Of a stretch of 64,000 bases of DNA, positions 53,875 through 63,762 are shown piece by piece. A model generated the notes under the pieces. That model worked only from the letters and a program-made list of their open reading frames with translations, did not search any database and was not told the DNA's origin. A program made the position numbers and the translations under genes. The DNA comes from Paracoccaceae bacterium. GTDB lineage: Bacteria; Pseudomonadota; Alphaproteobacteria; Rhodobacterales; Rhodobacteraceae. The stretch is from assembly GCA_019454225.1 (NCBI GenBank), contig CP075370.1, positions 1,540,001 through 1,604,000 of the forward strand. Direction: 5' to 3'. Within the stretch, counting starts at the first letter, position 1; every line of letters begins with the position of its first letter.

Positions 53875-54741
53875 ATGCCCAGCCTGAAGGCACTCAAGAA
53901 CCGGATCGCCAGCGTCAAGAACACGCGGAAGATCACCAAGGCCATGCAGATGGTCGCCGCGGCGAAACTGCGCCGCGCGCAGGAGGCCGCCGAGGCCGCA
54001 CGGCCCTATGCCGAGCGGATGAATGCCGTGATCGGCGGCCTTGCCGCCGGTCAGGCCGGGTCGGATGCCGCGCCGCGGCTTCTGGCCGGGACGGGCCGGG
54101 ACCAGGTGCACCTGCTGGTGGTCATGACGGCCGAGCGGGGGCTTTGCGGCGGCTTCAACTCGACCATCGCGCGGCTGGCCCGCGCGCGGGCGAACGAGTT
54201 GCTTGCGCAGGGCAAGACCGTGAAGATCCTGACGGTCGGCAAGAAGGGGCGCGAACAGCTGAAGCGCGACCATGCCGAGCGTTTCGTGGGCCATGTGGAC
54301 CTGAGCGACGTGAAGCGGGTTGGCTATGCCGAGGCGTCGCGGGTTGCCCGTGACGTGCTGGCGCGGTTCGACGCGGGCGAGTTCGACGTGGCGACGATCT
54401 TCTACAACCGCTTCCAGTCGGTGATCAGCCAGGTCCCGACCGCCAAGCAGGTGATCCCCGCCGCCTACGAGACCACGGGCGAAAGCGCGCTGTACGACTA
54501 CGAGCCGAGCGAGGAGGCCATCCTGGCCGACCTTCTGCCGCGCGGCGTGGCCACGCAGATCTTCACCGCCCTTCTGGAAAACGGCGCCAGCGAGCAGGGC
54601 GCGCGGATGTCCGCGATGGACAACGCGACGCGCAACGCGGGCGAAATGATCAACCGTCTGACGATCCAGTACAACCGGAGCCGTCAGGCCGCGATCACCA
54701 AAGAGCTTATCGAAATCATCTCGGGCGCCGAGGCGCTCTGA
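53875..54741 (+). CDS. atpG: ATP synthase F1 gamma subunit
   Basis: A 288-aa protein with the gamma signature at both ends: [36 protein letters not shown], the N-terminal rotor helix, and [15 protein letters not shown], the C-terminal helix. The central Rossmann-like part contains [19 protein letters not shown]. It forms the rotating central shaft of F1. Spacing to atpA is 23 bp and to atpD 18 bp. Confidence 0.97.
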   Translation: MPSLKALKNRIASVKNTRKITKAMQMVAAAKLRRAQEAAEAARPYAERMNAVIGGLAAGQAGSDAAPRLLAGTGRDQVHLLVVMTAERGLCGGFNSTIARLARARANELLAQGKTVKILTVGKKGREQLKRDHAERFVGHVDLSDVKRVGYAEASRVARDVLARFDAGEFDVATIFYNRFQSVISQVPTAKQVIPAAYETTGESALYDYEPSEEAILADLLPRGVATQIFTALLENGASEQGARMSAMDNATRNAGEMINRLTIQYNRSRQAAITKELIEIISGAEAL

Positions 54742-56184
<1,443 letters not shown>

Positions 56185-56193
56185 GGGGGCGAC

Positions 56194-56592
56194 ATGGCTG
56201 GCACGGTGCAATTCGACCTCGTGTCGCCGGAGCGCAGGCTTGCCTCCGTCTCGGCGACCGAGGTGCAGATCCCGGGCGCCGACGGCGACCTGACGGCGAT
56301 GGAGGGGCACGCCCCCACCATCACCACGCTGCGCCCCGGCATCCTGCGCGCGGTCGCGGGGGACGGGACCAAGGCCTATGTGGTGACCGGCGGCTTTGCC
56401 GAGATCACGGCGGGCGCGGTGTCGGTGCTGGCCGAGCGGGCGGTTCCGGCAGAGGAGGCCTCGGCCGCGATGCTGGAGGCCCTGGTGGCCGAGGCGCGCG
56501 AGGCTGCGGCGGCCGCGGGCCCCGAGACGCGGGACGCGGCGGAAAAGGCGGTCGGCGACATGCTGGCGCTCAAGGCGGCGGCGGGCCACTGA
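56194..56592 (+). CDS. atpC: ATP synthase F1 epsilon subunit
   Basis: A 132-aa protein with the N-terminal beta-sandwich of epsilon ([37 protein letters not shown]) and an Ala-rich C-terminal helical pair. Epsilon binds gamma and the c-ring and restrains ATP hydrolysis. It ends the atp operon and is followed by a GC hairpin with a short T-run. Confidence 0.94.
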   Translation: MAGTVQFDLVSPERRLASVSATEVQIPGADGDLTAMEGHAPTITTLRPGILRAVAGDGTKAYVVTGGFAEITAGAVSVLAERAVPAEEASAAMLEALVAEAREAAAAAGPETRDAAEKAVGDMLALKAAAGH

Positions 56593-56614
56593 CCCGTCGC
56601 CGACGGTTGTGCGG

Positions 56615-56640
56615 GGGCCCTGCCACGGCGGGGCCCTTTG
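56615..56640 (+). terminator. Probable terminator after the atp operon
   Basis: GGGCCCTGC (56615-56623) pairs with GCGGGGCCC (56628-56636), with one T-G wobble and a 4-nt CACG loop, followed by TTTGT. It lies 23 bp after the atpC stop. Confidence 0.6.
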
Positions 56641-56701
56641 TCGTAGAGCGGCTTGAATTTTCCACCTTTCCGCCCGTTTTTCATGCGAGGGTCGGGGGAT
56701 C

Positions 56702-57067
56702 ATGACGAAGGGCCGGATGAAGCGGTTTTCCACATCCTCGATCGGCATCCAGCAGGGCAGCCGCGTGCTGTTCTCGGATTTCGCCGACGGGGGGCAGATG
56801 TGGACGGGGCAGGGCCCGCGCGAGAGCCGCCATGTGATCACCTTCAAGGAAGCCTTCTCGGACCTGCCGGTGGTGACGGTGGGAATCTCGATGTGGGACA
56901 TGGACCAGAAAACCAACCTGCGCGCCGACATCGGCGCCGAGAAGGTGACGGCCGAGGGGTTTCATATCGTCTTCAAGACCTGGGGCGATACCCGCGTGGC
57001 CCGCATCCGGGCCGAATGGATGGCAATCGGTCCGGTCCGGGACGAGGACGACTGGGACGTGGACTGA
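56702..57067 (+). CDS. H-type lectin domain-containing protein
   Basis: A 121-aa protein; an in-frame ATG at 56717 could be the real start. Nearly the whole length matches the H-type lectin fold: QQGSRVLFSDFADGGQMWTGQGPRESRHVITFKEAFSDLPVVTVGISMWDMDQKTNLRADI, then VFKTWGDTRVARIRAEWMAIG. The family binds N-acetylgalactosamine in snail and Dictyostelium agglutinins. No signal peptide is present, so any glycan-binding role would need another export path or be cytoplasmic. It lies after the atp terminator; a dispersed repeat (copy C) follows. Confidence 0.85.
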   Translation: MTKGRMKRFSTSSIGIQQGSRVLFSDFADGGQMWTGQGPRESRHVITFKEAFSDLPVVTVGISMWDMDQKTNLRADIGAEKVTAEGFHIVFKTWGDTRVARIRAEWMAIGPVRDEDDWDVD

Positions 57068-57083
57068 GGCACGCCCCGGGGGG

Positions 57084-57156
57084 CGTCCCACGATGGGACG
57101 CTGCGCGAGGCAAGCGAAATCAATGGCTTGCCCTCGCGAATTTACGGATCGTTAGG
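57084..57156 (+). repeat. Dispersed intergenic element, copy C
   Basis: Palindrome CGTCCCACGATGGGACG (57084-57100), a 16-bp spacer, core AAATCAATGGCTTG (57117-57130), 10 bp, then TTTA-N7-TTAG (57141-57155). The palindrome and the first seven spacer bases (CTGCGCG) are identical to copy B. It lies between the convergent lectin and ettA genes. Confidence 0.88.
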
Positions 57157-57240
57157 GATTGGCCGCAGGTCGCGCGGATGGGCATCGGCCCGGCGGCCTG
57201 CCGGGGGTGCGCGCATCGCCGTGACGCATCGGGGGCAACC

Positions 57241-57282
57241 GGGGGTCCATCCACGCCCTGCGCGCGGCGAGGATGGACCCCC
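57241..57282 (-). terminator. Strong hairpin just downstream of ettA
   Basis: GGGGGTCCATCC (57241-57252) is the exact reverse complement of GGATGGACCCCC (57271-57282), and the 18-nt loop can pair further (CGCC/GGCG). It ends 6 bp from the ettA stop on the minus strand. No clear U-tract follows, so it may act as a terminator with Rho or as a 3'-end stabiliser. Confidence 0.6.
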
Positions 57283-57288
57283 ACGCCC

Positions 57289-58944
57289 TCAGCGGGCGAA
57301 TTTCTTGTACTTCACGCGCTTCGGTTCCACCGAGTCCGGGCCGAGGCGGCGGATCTTGTCTTCCTCGTAGGCTTCGAAGTTGCCCTCGAACCATTCGACA
57401 TGGGCATCCCCCTCGAAGGCGAGGATGTGGGTGCAAAGGCGGTCGAGGAAGAAGCGGTCGTGGCTGATGATCACGGCGCAACCCGCGAAGTCCTCGAGCG
57501 CGGCCTCGAGCGCCTGCAGGGTTTCCACGTCAAGATCGTTGGTCGGTTCGTCGAGCAGCAGCACATTGCCGCCGCGCCGCAGCAGTTTCGCCATGTGGAC
57601 GCGGTTGCGTTCGCCCCCCGACAGGAGGCCGACCTTCTTCTGCTGGTCGCCGCCCTTGAAGTTGAAGGCGCCGCAATAGGCCCGGCTGTTCATCGTGGCA
57701 TCGCCGATGTCGAGGATCTCGAGCCCTTCCGAAATCTCTTCCCACACCGTCTTGCCGGCGTCGAGCGCGTCGCGCGACTGGTCGACATAGGCAAGCTGCA
57801 CGGTGTCGCCGAAGGTGACGGTGCCCGCGTCGGGGGCGAGTTCGCCCGTCAGCATGCGGAACAGCGTGGACTTGCCCGCGCCGTTCGGCCCGATGACGCC
57901 GACGATCCCGCCCGGCGGCAGCGAGAAGGTCAGGTTCTCGATCAGCAGCTTGTCGCCCATGGCCTTTTTCAGGCCCTCGACCTCGATCACCTTGCCGCCG
58001 AGGCGCGGGCCGTTGGGGATGATGATCTGCGCCGAGGTGATCTTTTCGCGCTCGGTCTTTGCCGCCATCTCTTCATAGGCGTTGATCCGGGCCTTCTGCT
58101 TGGCCTGCCGCGCCTTGGCGCCCGCGCGGATCCATTCCAGTTCGCGCTCCAGCACCTTCTGCTTGGCCTTGTCCTCGCGCGCCTCCTGCGCCAGGCGCTT
58201 GGCCTTCTGTTCCAGCCAGGCGGAATAGTTGCCCTCGTAGGGGATGCCCCGGCCGCGGTCGAGTTCGAGAATCCAGCCGGTGATGTCGTCAAGGAAGTAG
58301 CGGTCATGGGTGACGATCAGGATCGTGCCCCGGTATTCGATCAGGTGCTTCTGAAGCCAGGCGATGGTTTCGGCATCCAGGTGGTTGGTCGGTTCGTCCA
58401 GCAGCAGCATGTCGGGCGCCTCCAGCAGGAGCTTGCAGAGCGCGACGCGGCGTTTCTCGCCGCCCGAGAGGGTATCGACCCGCGCATCGTCGGGCGGGCA
58501 GCGCAGCGCTTCCATGGCCACGTCGATCTGGCTGTCGAGATCCCACAGGTTCTCGCCGTCGATCTCGTCCTGGAGCCTGGCCATTTCCTCGGCCGTCTCG
58601 TCCGAATAGTTCATCGCCAGTTCGTTGTAGCGGTCGAGCTTGGCCTGTTTCGCGGCGACGCCCAGCATGACGTTGCCGCGCACGTCGAGCGCGGGGTCAA
58701 GCTGGGGTTCCTGCGGCAGGTAGCCCACCCGCGCGCCCTTGGCGGCCCAGGCCTCGCCGGTGAAATCCTTGTCGATCCCGGCCATCACCCGCAGCAGCGT
58801 GGACTTGCCCGAACCGTTGACGCCGACGACGCCGATCTTGACCCCGGGCAGGAAGTTCAGGCGGATGTTCTCGAACACCTTCTTGCCGCCCGGATAGGCC
58901 TTGGACACGCCGTCCATGTGATAGACGTACTGGTAGCTGGCCAT
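57289..58944 (-). CDS. ettA: Energy-dependent translational throttle protein EttA (ABC-F)
   Basis: A 551-aa cytoplasmic ABC-F protein with two ATP-binding cassettes. Walker A motifs are GVNGSGKSTLLRV (about residues 40-52) and GPNGAGKSTLFRM. Signature motifs are DTLSGGEKRRVALC and GLLSGGERNRVHMAK, with Walker B LLLDEPTNHLDAET and LLLDEPTNDLDVET. A basic coiled linker (RLAQEAREDKAKQKVLEREL) joins the cassettes. There are no membrane segments. EttA binds the ribosomal E site and adjusts the first elongation steps to the ATP/ADP ratio. Length matches the family, and a 12-bp hairpin follows the stop. Confidence 0.96.
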   Translation of the reverse strand: MASYQYVYHMDGVSKAYPGGKKVFENIRLNFLPGVKIGVVGVNGSGKSTLLRVMAGIDKDFTGEAWAAKGARVGYLPQEPQLDPALDVRGNVMLGVAAKQAKLDRYNELAMNYSDETAEEMARLQDEIDGENLWDLDSQIDVAMEALRCPPDDARVDTLSGGEKRRVALCKLLLEAPDMLLLDEPTNHLDAETIAWLQKHLIEYRGTILIVTHDRYFLDDITGWILELDRGRGIPYEGNYSAWLEQKAKRLAQEAREDKAKQKVLERELEWIRAGAKARQAKQKARINAYEEMAAKTEREKITSAQIIIPNGPRLGGKVIEVEGLKKAMGDKLLIENLTFSLPPGGIVGVIGPNGAGKSTLFRMLTGELAPDAGTVTFGDTVQLAYVDQSRDALDAGKTVWEEISEGLEILDIGDATMNSRAYCGAFNFKGGDQQKKVGLLSGGERNRVHMAKLLRRGGNVLLLDEPTNDLDVETLQALEAALEDFAGCAVIISHDRFFLDRLCTHILAFEGDAHVEWFEGNFEAYEEDKIRRLGPDSVEPKRVKYKKFAR

Positions 58945-59258
58945 GACTTACCCCCGCGGCTGGTGACGGGGCGTTCTATCCTGCGGGCGGCGCGGAGCCA
59001 AGGGATTAGGCGGCGCCTCGGGTGGCGGAACGGGAAAAGCCCGGCGAACCCGACAAGGCTGTCGAGCGGTGGCGCGGGCGCGTGCCTGGGTGCCGCCTGA
59101 CCGGCTTCGCGCGGCGCCCGGCCAGCGCGTGCCGCCGCCAGCGCCGCGCCCCATGGCCGGTGATGCCGCCCCGGATGCGCGTCGCGGCGCCAGACGCCCG
59201 GCTCCGGCCGATTCGATGCCGATGGCGCAACGGCCGGACGGGCCGCGCGCCGGGGGCT
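58945..59258. other. Non-coding gap upstream of ettA
   Basis: This 314-bp stretch lies between the ettA start and the end of the GNAT gene. It contains only shadow frames with arginine- and proline-rich translations. It must hold the ettA promoter on the minus strand, but I see no convincing -35/-10 pair and no clear hairpin or repeat. Confidence 0.5.
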
Positions 59259-59711
59259 TCAGATCGCCTTGGCGAACCAGTGGCCGGCGTAGGGGTTGTC
59301 GTTGTAGCGCGCCACGGGCAGCCAGCCCTCGCGCCGGTAGAAGGCGATGGCTTCGGCGAGGGTGGGGTGGGTGTCGAGCACGAGGCGCGTGGCGCCCATG
59401 GCGCGGGCCGCATCCTCGGCGGCCTGCATCAGGCGGCGGGCAAGGCCGGTGCCGCGCGCGTCGGCGGCGACCCAGAGGCGCTTGACCTCACGCGTCGCGG
59501 GATCGGGGCCGGGGGCGAGACCGACGCAGCCCCGGGGCGGATCGCCCGCGATCAGGAAGGCCCCGTGCGGCGGGTGGAAGGCGGCGCCATGGGGGCCCGG
59601 CCCGGGGTCGAAACCTTCGGGGAATCGGGCCGCAAGTTCGGCGAAGTAGGCGGCAAGGCAGGTGTCCGCGGCGGGGCCGTCGGGGTCGGCGGGGGTGATG
59701 GCGGGTGTCAT
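59259..59711 (-). CDS. GNAT family N-acetyltransferase
   Basis: The product is 150 aa from ATG 59711; ATG 59726 would add five residues, and neither has a good ribosome binding site. The acetyl-CoA site motif is VKRLWVAADARGTGLARRLMQAAED (R/Q-x-x-G-x-G/A), followed by LVLDTHPTLAEAIAFYRREGW and the GNAT C-terminal strand. Substrate unknown. Confidence 0.87.
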   Translation of the reverse strand: MTPAITPADPDGPAADTCLAAYFAELAARFPEGFDPGPGPHGAAFHPPHGAFLIAGDPPRGCVGLAPGPDPATREVKRLWVAADARGTGLARRLMQAAEDAARAMGATRLVLDTHPTLAEAIAFYRREGWLPVARYNDNPYAGHWFAKAI

Positions 59712-59810
59712 GGCGGGGGGCAGCATGGCGCGGCGGCGCGGGTGACGCAACGCCGCGATTGACCGGCCGGGCCAAGCCGGGGCAGCCTGCGGCAGCGGGG
59801 GGAACAGGGA

Positions 59811-60212
59811 ATGCCGCTGGAGTTGCTGCTTGTGCTGGTGGTGGGGGGCATCGCGGGGATCGCGGTGCTGCTGCACCTGACCGGCGCTTCGCGGCGGTTC
59901 GACCTGTCGGACGCTGAGGCCGTGCGCACCGGCTGGGCGCGGCATTTTCCGCAGGACACGGTGACGGCGGTGCATCTGGCGCCGGGGGGCATGGCGGCGA
60001 TGGTGGAAACCCGGGGCGGGCCGGGGCTGATCCGGTCCTTCGGGGCCGATACGGTGGCGCATCGCATCCGGGGGGCCGATGCGGTGGCGCGGGGGCTGCG
60101 GCTGCGGTTCGACGATTTCGGGGCGCCGCCGGTGGTGGTGGCGATGCCGGCCGCCATGGCGGCGGACTGGCTGGGGCGGCTTGCCGCGACAGAGAGGAGA
60201 GACGCGGCATGA
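59811..60212 (+). CDS. Small membrane-anchored hypothetical protein
   Basis: A 133-aa protein with one N-terminal hydrophobic helix (LELLLVLVVGGIAGIAVLLHLTG split here) and a soluble remainder (FDLSDAEAVRTGWARHFPQDTVTAVHLAPGGMAAMVETRGG). I recognise no named domain. Its stop overlaps the start of the sterol desaturase-like gene by 4 bp (ATGA), and GAGAGGAGAG before that start suggests an operon of two functionally linked genes. Confidence 0.7.
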   Translation: MPLELLLVLVVGGIAGIAVLLHLTGASRRFDLSDAEAVRTGWARHFPQDTVTAVHLAPGGMAAMVETRGGPGLIRSFGADTVAHRIRGADAVARGLRLRFDDFGAPPVVVAMPAAMAADWLGRLAATERRDAA

Positions 60213-61153
60213 TGGGCGACCTGCAGTATCCGGACGTGGTGCAATGGGCGGTGCCGCTGTTCATCCTGCTGATCCTGATCGAGATCGGCTACATCATCTG
60301 GCGCCGCAAGGGCGGGCGCTACGAGACCCGCGACGCGGTGACGAGCCTGATCATGGGGGCGGGCAATGTGGCCGAGGGGATCCTGCTGGGGTTCGTGGGC
60401 TTTGCCTTCTACATGCTGCTGTGGCGCTTGACGCCGCTGGACCTGGGAACCTCGATTCCGGTGGTGATCCTGTGCTTCGTGCTGGATGATCTGCGCTACT
60501 ACTGGGTGCATCGTATCGGGCACCGCTGCCGCTGGGTCTGGGCCAGCCATGTGAACCACCATTCGAGCCAGCACTACAACCTGACGACCGCCCTGCGGCA
60601 GACCTGGACCGGCACCTTCACCTTCATGATGATCGTGCGGGCGCCGCTGGTGCTGCTGGGGTTCCATCCGGCGATGATCGTGTTCGTGGGCGGGCTGAAC
60701 CTGATCTATCAGTTCTGGATCCATACCGAGGCAGTCGGGCGCCTGCCCCGCTGGGTCGAGGCGGTGATGAACACGCCGTCGCACCACCGGGTGCACCATG
60801 GCCGCAACCCGCGCTATCTGGATGCGAACTATGCGGGGGTGTTCATCATCTGGGACAAGCTGTTCGGCACCTTCGTGCCCGAGCTGGACCGCGAGAAGCC
60901 GGATTACGGGCTGGTCCACAACCTTGGCACGTTCAACCCGATCCGCATCGCGTTCCACGAATGGGTGGGCATCTGGCGCGACGTGACGCAGCGCGGGATC
61001 ACCTGGCGCGACCGGGTGATGTATGCGTTCGGCCCCCCGGGCTGGAGCCACGATGGCAGCCGCGAGACCTCCGAGGCGATCAAGCGCGCACATCTGTCGC
61101 GCCACCCGGAAGAGGCCGGGACGCCCGGGTTCGAGGACGTGACGGCGCGGTAG
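60209..61153 (+). CDS. Sterol desaturase / fatty acid hydroxylase superfamily membrane protein
   Basis: A 314-aa integral membrane protein with several helices and the histidine clusters of the diiron hydroxylase superfamily: HRIGH, then HVNHHSSQH, and HHRVHH followed by GRNPRYLDANYAGVFIIWDKLFGTF. These bind two irons and use oxygen to hydroxylate or desaturate lipids. In Rhodobacterales such proteins are often annotated as sterol desaturase family with unknown substrate; hopanoids, carotenoids or fatty acids are possible. It is translationally coupled to the upstream small membrane protein. Confidence 0.9.
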   Translation: MMGDLQYPDVVQWAVPLFILLILIEIGYIIWRRKGGRYETRDAVTSLIMGAGNVAEGILLGFVGFAFYMLLWRLTPLDLGTSIPVVILCFVLDDLRYYWVHRIGHRCRWVWASHVNHHSSQHYNLTTALRQTWTGTFTFMMIVRAPLVLLGFHPAMIVFVGGLNLIYQFWIHTEAVGRLPRWVEAVMNTPSHHRVHHGRNPRYLDANYAGVFIIWDKLFGTFVPELDREKPDYGLVHNLGTFNPIRIAFHEWVGIWRDVTQRGITWRDRVMYAFGPPGWSHDGSRETSEAIKRAHLSRHPEEAGTPGFEDVTAR

Positions 61154-61189
61154 GCGCGCGGGCCCGGAGGCCCGCACCGGACGCGGGTG

Positions 61190-61924
61190 TCAGAACAGGT
61201 AGAAGTCGCTTTCCTGAAGCGTGTCGATGTCCACGCCCCGCAGCACGATGCGGGTGCCGCTGTCCAGAATGATGCTGGTGCCGGTGCCCCCCTGGATCGA
61301 GCGCAGCGTCAGGTCGGCGAAGCTGACCCCCGAGATCGAGATCTTGTCGACGCCGACCTCGAAATCCGTGATCAGGTTGCGGCCTTCGTGCGCGGCCGCA
61401 TGGAACACGAAGGTATCCTGGCCGGTGCCGCCGCTCATCGTGTCGTTGCCGGCATTGCCGGTCAGGTGATCGTCGTCGGCCCCGCCGAACAGGCGGTCAT
61501 TCGTGGCGCCGCCGAACAGCGCGTCCTGGCCGTTCGCCCCGCGACCGGTGCCGCCCGCGACATAGATCACGTCATCTCCGTCGCCGCCGAACAGCGTGTC
61601 GGTCGCCGCGGCGCCGAGGATCGTGTCGTTGCCGACGCCGCCATCGACGTAATACTGGCCATCGCCAAGCATGTAGATGTAGTCGTCGTCGCGGCCGCCA
61701 AAGACGGACGCACTGTCGCCAAAGAAGCTGATCGAGTCATCTCCGTTGCCGCCATAGATCATGTCATTGCCGCCGTTGACGGTGATGATATCGTTGCCGC
61801 CGGCGCCAAAGATCGTGTCGTCTGCCGCACTGGGGCTGGCGTCGCCGGGCGACGCAGTTACAGTTGAACTGAGAAAGTTCATATAAATCACTTCATTGTA
61901 CTTCGTTCCGTTGAAAGCAGCCAT
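61190..61924 (-). CDS. Small RTX-repeat calcium-binding protein
   Basis: A 244-aa protein starting at ATG 61924, after AAGGGAAG. RTX nonapeptides begin near residue 37 (DDTIFGAGGNDIITVNGGND) and continue to about residue 170 (GNAGNDTMSGGTGQD). A C-terminal segment follows (DTFVFHAAAHEGRNLITDFEVGVDKISI) and ends ESDFYLF. The end resembles that of the giant RTX protein (EDFFVF), so both may use the same type I exporter. It lacks an N-terminal signal and any catalytic domain. A GCGGGCC/GGCCCGC hairpin (61158-61175) separates it from the convergent desaturase gene. Confidence 0.92.
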   Translation of the reverse strand: MAAFNGTKYNEVIYMNFLSSTVTASPGDASPSAADDTIFGAGGNDIITVNGGNDMIYGGNGDDSISFFGDSASVFGGRDDDYIYMLGDGQYYVDGGVGNDTILGAAATDTLFGGDGDDVIYVAGGTGRGANGQDALFGGATNDRLFGGADDDHLTGNAGNDTMSGGTGQDTFVFHAAAHEGRNLITDFEVGVDKISISGVSFADLTLRSIQGGTGTSIILDSGTRIVLRGVDIDTLQESDFYLF

Positions 61925-62080
61925 CTATCTTCCCTTCATTTCCTGTTTTCGCGTAGCGGGCGGGGACTCGGGTGTCCACCTTTGATGTGCGCCGGATGCA
62001 TATTTTTGACGGACGGGGCGCGTTGACATCGCCCTGCCCGCGACGCCAGATCGGGCCGGGAATTGCAGGGGATCACGGGC

Positions 62081-62674
62081 GTGCGGCAGGGCTGGCCCAG
62101 GGCAGAGCGTGGCATGGTGATCGGTCTGCTGGGCGGTTCGTTCGACCCCGCGCACCAGGGCCACGCCCATATCTCGCGCGAGGCCATGAAGCGTCTGGGC
62201 CTGGATGCGGTGTGGTGGCTGGTGTCGCCCGGCAACCCGCTGAAGTCGCGCGGACCCGCGCCGCTGGCCGCGCGCATTGCCCGGGCGCGGGCGGTGATGG
62301 ACCACCCGCGCGTGACCGTTACAGATGTCGAGGTGCGGATGGGCACGCGGTTCACCGCGGCCACGCTGCGCGGGTTGCGGCTGCGTTATCCGGGCGTGCG
62401 GTTCATCTGGCTGATGGGGGCGGACAACCTGGCGCAGTTCCACCGGTGGGACCGCTGGCAGGACATCCTGAAGATGGTGCCGGTGGCGGTTGCCGCGCGA
62501 CCGGGGCAGGGCGCGCGCGCGCTGCTGTCGCCTGCGGGACGGGCGATGATGGCGCGGCGGCAGGTGCCGCGCGGGTTGCGCGGGGCTGCGGCGCCCGCCT
62601 GGGCCTTCGTGGCGCTGCCGATGGTCAAGGCATCGTCAAGCGCGATCCGCGCGCGGGGGGACTGGCGCGGCTGA
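62081..62674 (+). CDS. nadD: Nicotinate-nucleotide adenylyltransferase
   Basis: I choose GTG 62081 (197 aa) because the resulting start ([23 protein letters not shown]) resembles relatives; ATG 62114 is the alternative. The nucleotidyltransferase motif [11 protein letters not shown] and the second motif SSSAIRAR near the C-terminus are intact, with [14 protein letters not shown] between them. It adenylates nicotinate mononucleotide in NAD synthesis. It is divergent from the small RTX gene. The rsfS/rlmH genes that often follow nadD are not adjacent here. Confidence 0.93.
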   Translation: MRQGWPRAERGMVIGLLGGSFDPAHQGHAHISREAMKRLGLDAVWWLVSPGNPLKSRGPAPLAARIARARAVMDHPRVTVTDVEVRMGTRFTAATLRGLRLRYPGVRFIWLMGADNLAQFHRWDRWQDILKMVPVAVAARPGQGARALLSPAGRAMMARRQVPRGLRGAAAPAWAFVALPMVKASSSAIRARGDWRG

Positions 62675-62678
62675 TCCG

Positions 62679-63698
62679 TCAGCCCCCGGCGGTGCCGGTC
62701 AGGCGCGGGGCCGGGCCCAGCGGCAGCGGCCCCAGCGACATGCGTCCGCGCCCCAGCGTCAGCGGCAGGTCGAGCCGGTCCGGATCGGGCGAGGTTTCGG
62801 CGAGGCGCCGGGCGAACTCGGCCCATGTGGGGGCGATTTCCGGCCGGATCAGCCCGGCCGCCACCGCGGCATCCAGCGCCGCGCGCCAGCCAGTCAGCCG
62901 GATGTCGATGCGGCCCTCGGCAAAGCCCTCGGCATCGGGCGCGAGCGACCCTTCGGCCCAGAACGCGATCCCGCCCCAGCCCAGCGATGCCTCGCGCAGG
63001 TCAAGGCGCAGCAGCTGCGGGCGGGCATCGCCCGCGAAACGGTCGAGCGGCGCGGAAAGCCCGGCAAAGGCCACGACGCGCAGGCGGTCGATCTCGCCGG
63101 GCAGCGTGGTGCCGGGGGGAAGTGCCGCGAAGAATGCGGGATCGGGGGCAATGCCCGACAGGTCCAGCCCGATCTCATGCGTGTCGGCACGCGACGGGTC
63201 GCGGCGGGTGCCCAGGCGCAGGGTCCGCACCGCCAGAGTGGCGGGGGCGGCGGCCCCAGGTGCCAGGGTCAGGTGCAGCGCATCCCCCGCGACCGCCAGC
63301 CGGTCGAGCGGCAGCGCGGCCGAGGGCTGCACCACCAGGCTGGCCTGAAGCCGGTCGGACGCCAGCGTGACAGAGGCGCCGGGCAGCGCCAGCCGCTGTT
63401 CCGGCGGGAAGGCGGCGATGATGTGCCAGGGTTTCCAGGTGAGCGTGAAGACCTGAACGAAGGGTGCGGTCCAGCCGGTGCCGGTGACCGGGTCGGACAG
63501 ACGGGGTTCGGTGACGGTCAGGTCGAGGCGGTTGGGAAAGCCGTTCACCGCGATGCCCGCCCGCTCGGCCAGCAGGCCCTGCGCCGACATCTGGTCGAAG
63601 GCCGCCGCCGTGCCACGGCTGACCGCCGTGGCCATCGCGAACCACAGCCCGCCCCAGAGCACCGCCGCGCCGACCACCACCCAGACGAGCCACCGCAT
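62679..63698 (-). CDS. DUF2125 domain-containing protein
   Basis: A 339-aa protein with an N-terminal membrane anchor or signal (MRWLVWVVVGAAVLWGGLWFA). The beta-rich periplasmic body contains GIAVNGFPNRLDLTVTEPRL, WTAPFVQVFTLTWKPWHIIAAFPP and LDLREASLGWGGIAFWAEGSL, all features of DUF2125 in Rhodobacterales. Its function is unknown. It converges on nadD, with the stops 5 bp apart. Confidence 0.9.
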   Translation of the reverse strand: MRWLVWVVVGAAVLWGGLWFAMATAVSRGTAAAFDQMSAQGLLAERAGIAVNGFPNRLDLTVTEPRLSDPVTGTGWTAPFVQVFTLTWKPWHIIAAFPPEQRLALPGASVTLASDRLQASLVVQPSAALPLDRLAVAGDALHLTLAPGAAAPATLAVRTLRLGTRRDPSRADTHEIGLDLSGIAPDPAFFAALPPGTTLPGEIDRLRVVAFAGLSAPLDRFAGDARPQLLRLDLREASLGWGGIAFWAEGSLAPDAEGFAEGRIDIRLTGWRAALDAAVAAGLIRPEIAPTWAEFARRLAETSPDPDRLDLPLTLGRGRMSLGPLPLGPAPRLTGTAGG

Positions 63699-63762
63699 GA
63701 CGCCGCCCCTTTCCTTTGCCTTGCGCCCGGGTTCTAAGGCGGGACAGGGGAAAGGACCAGCG

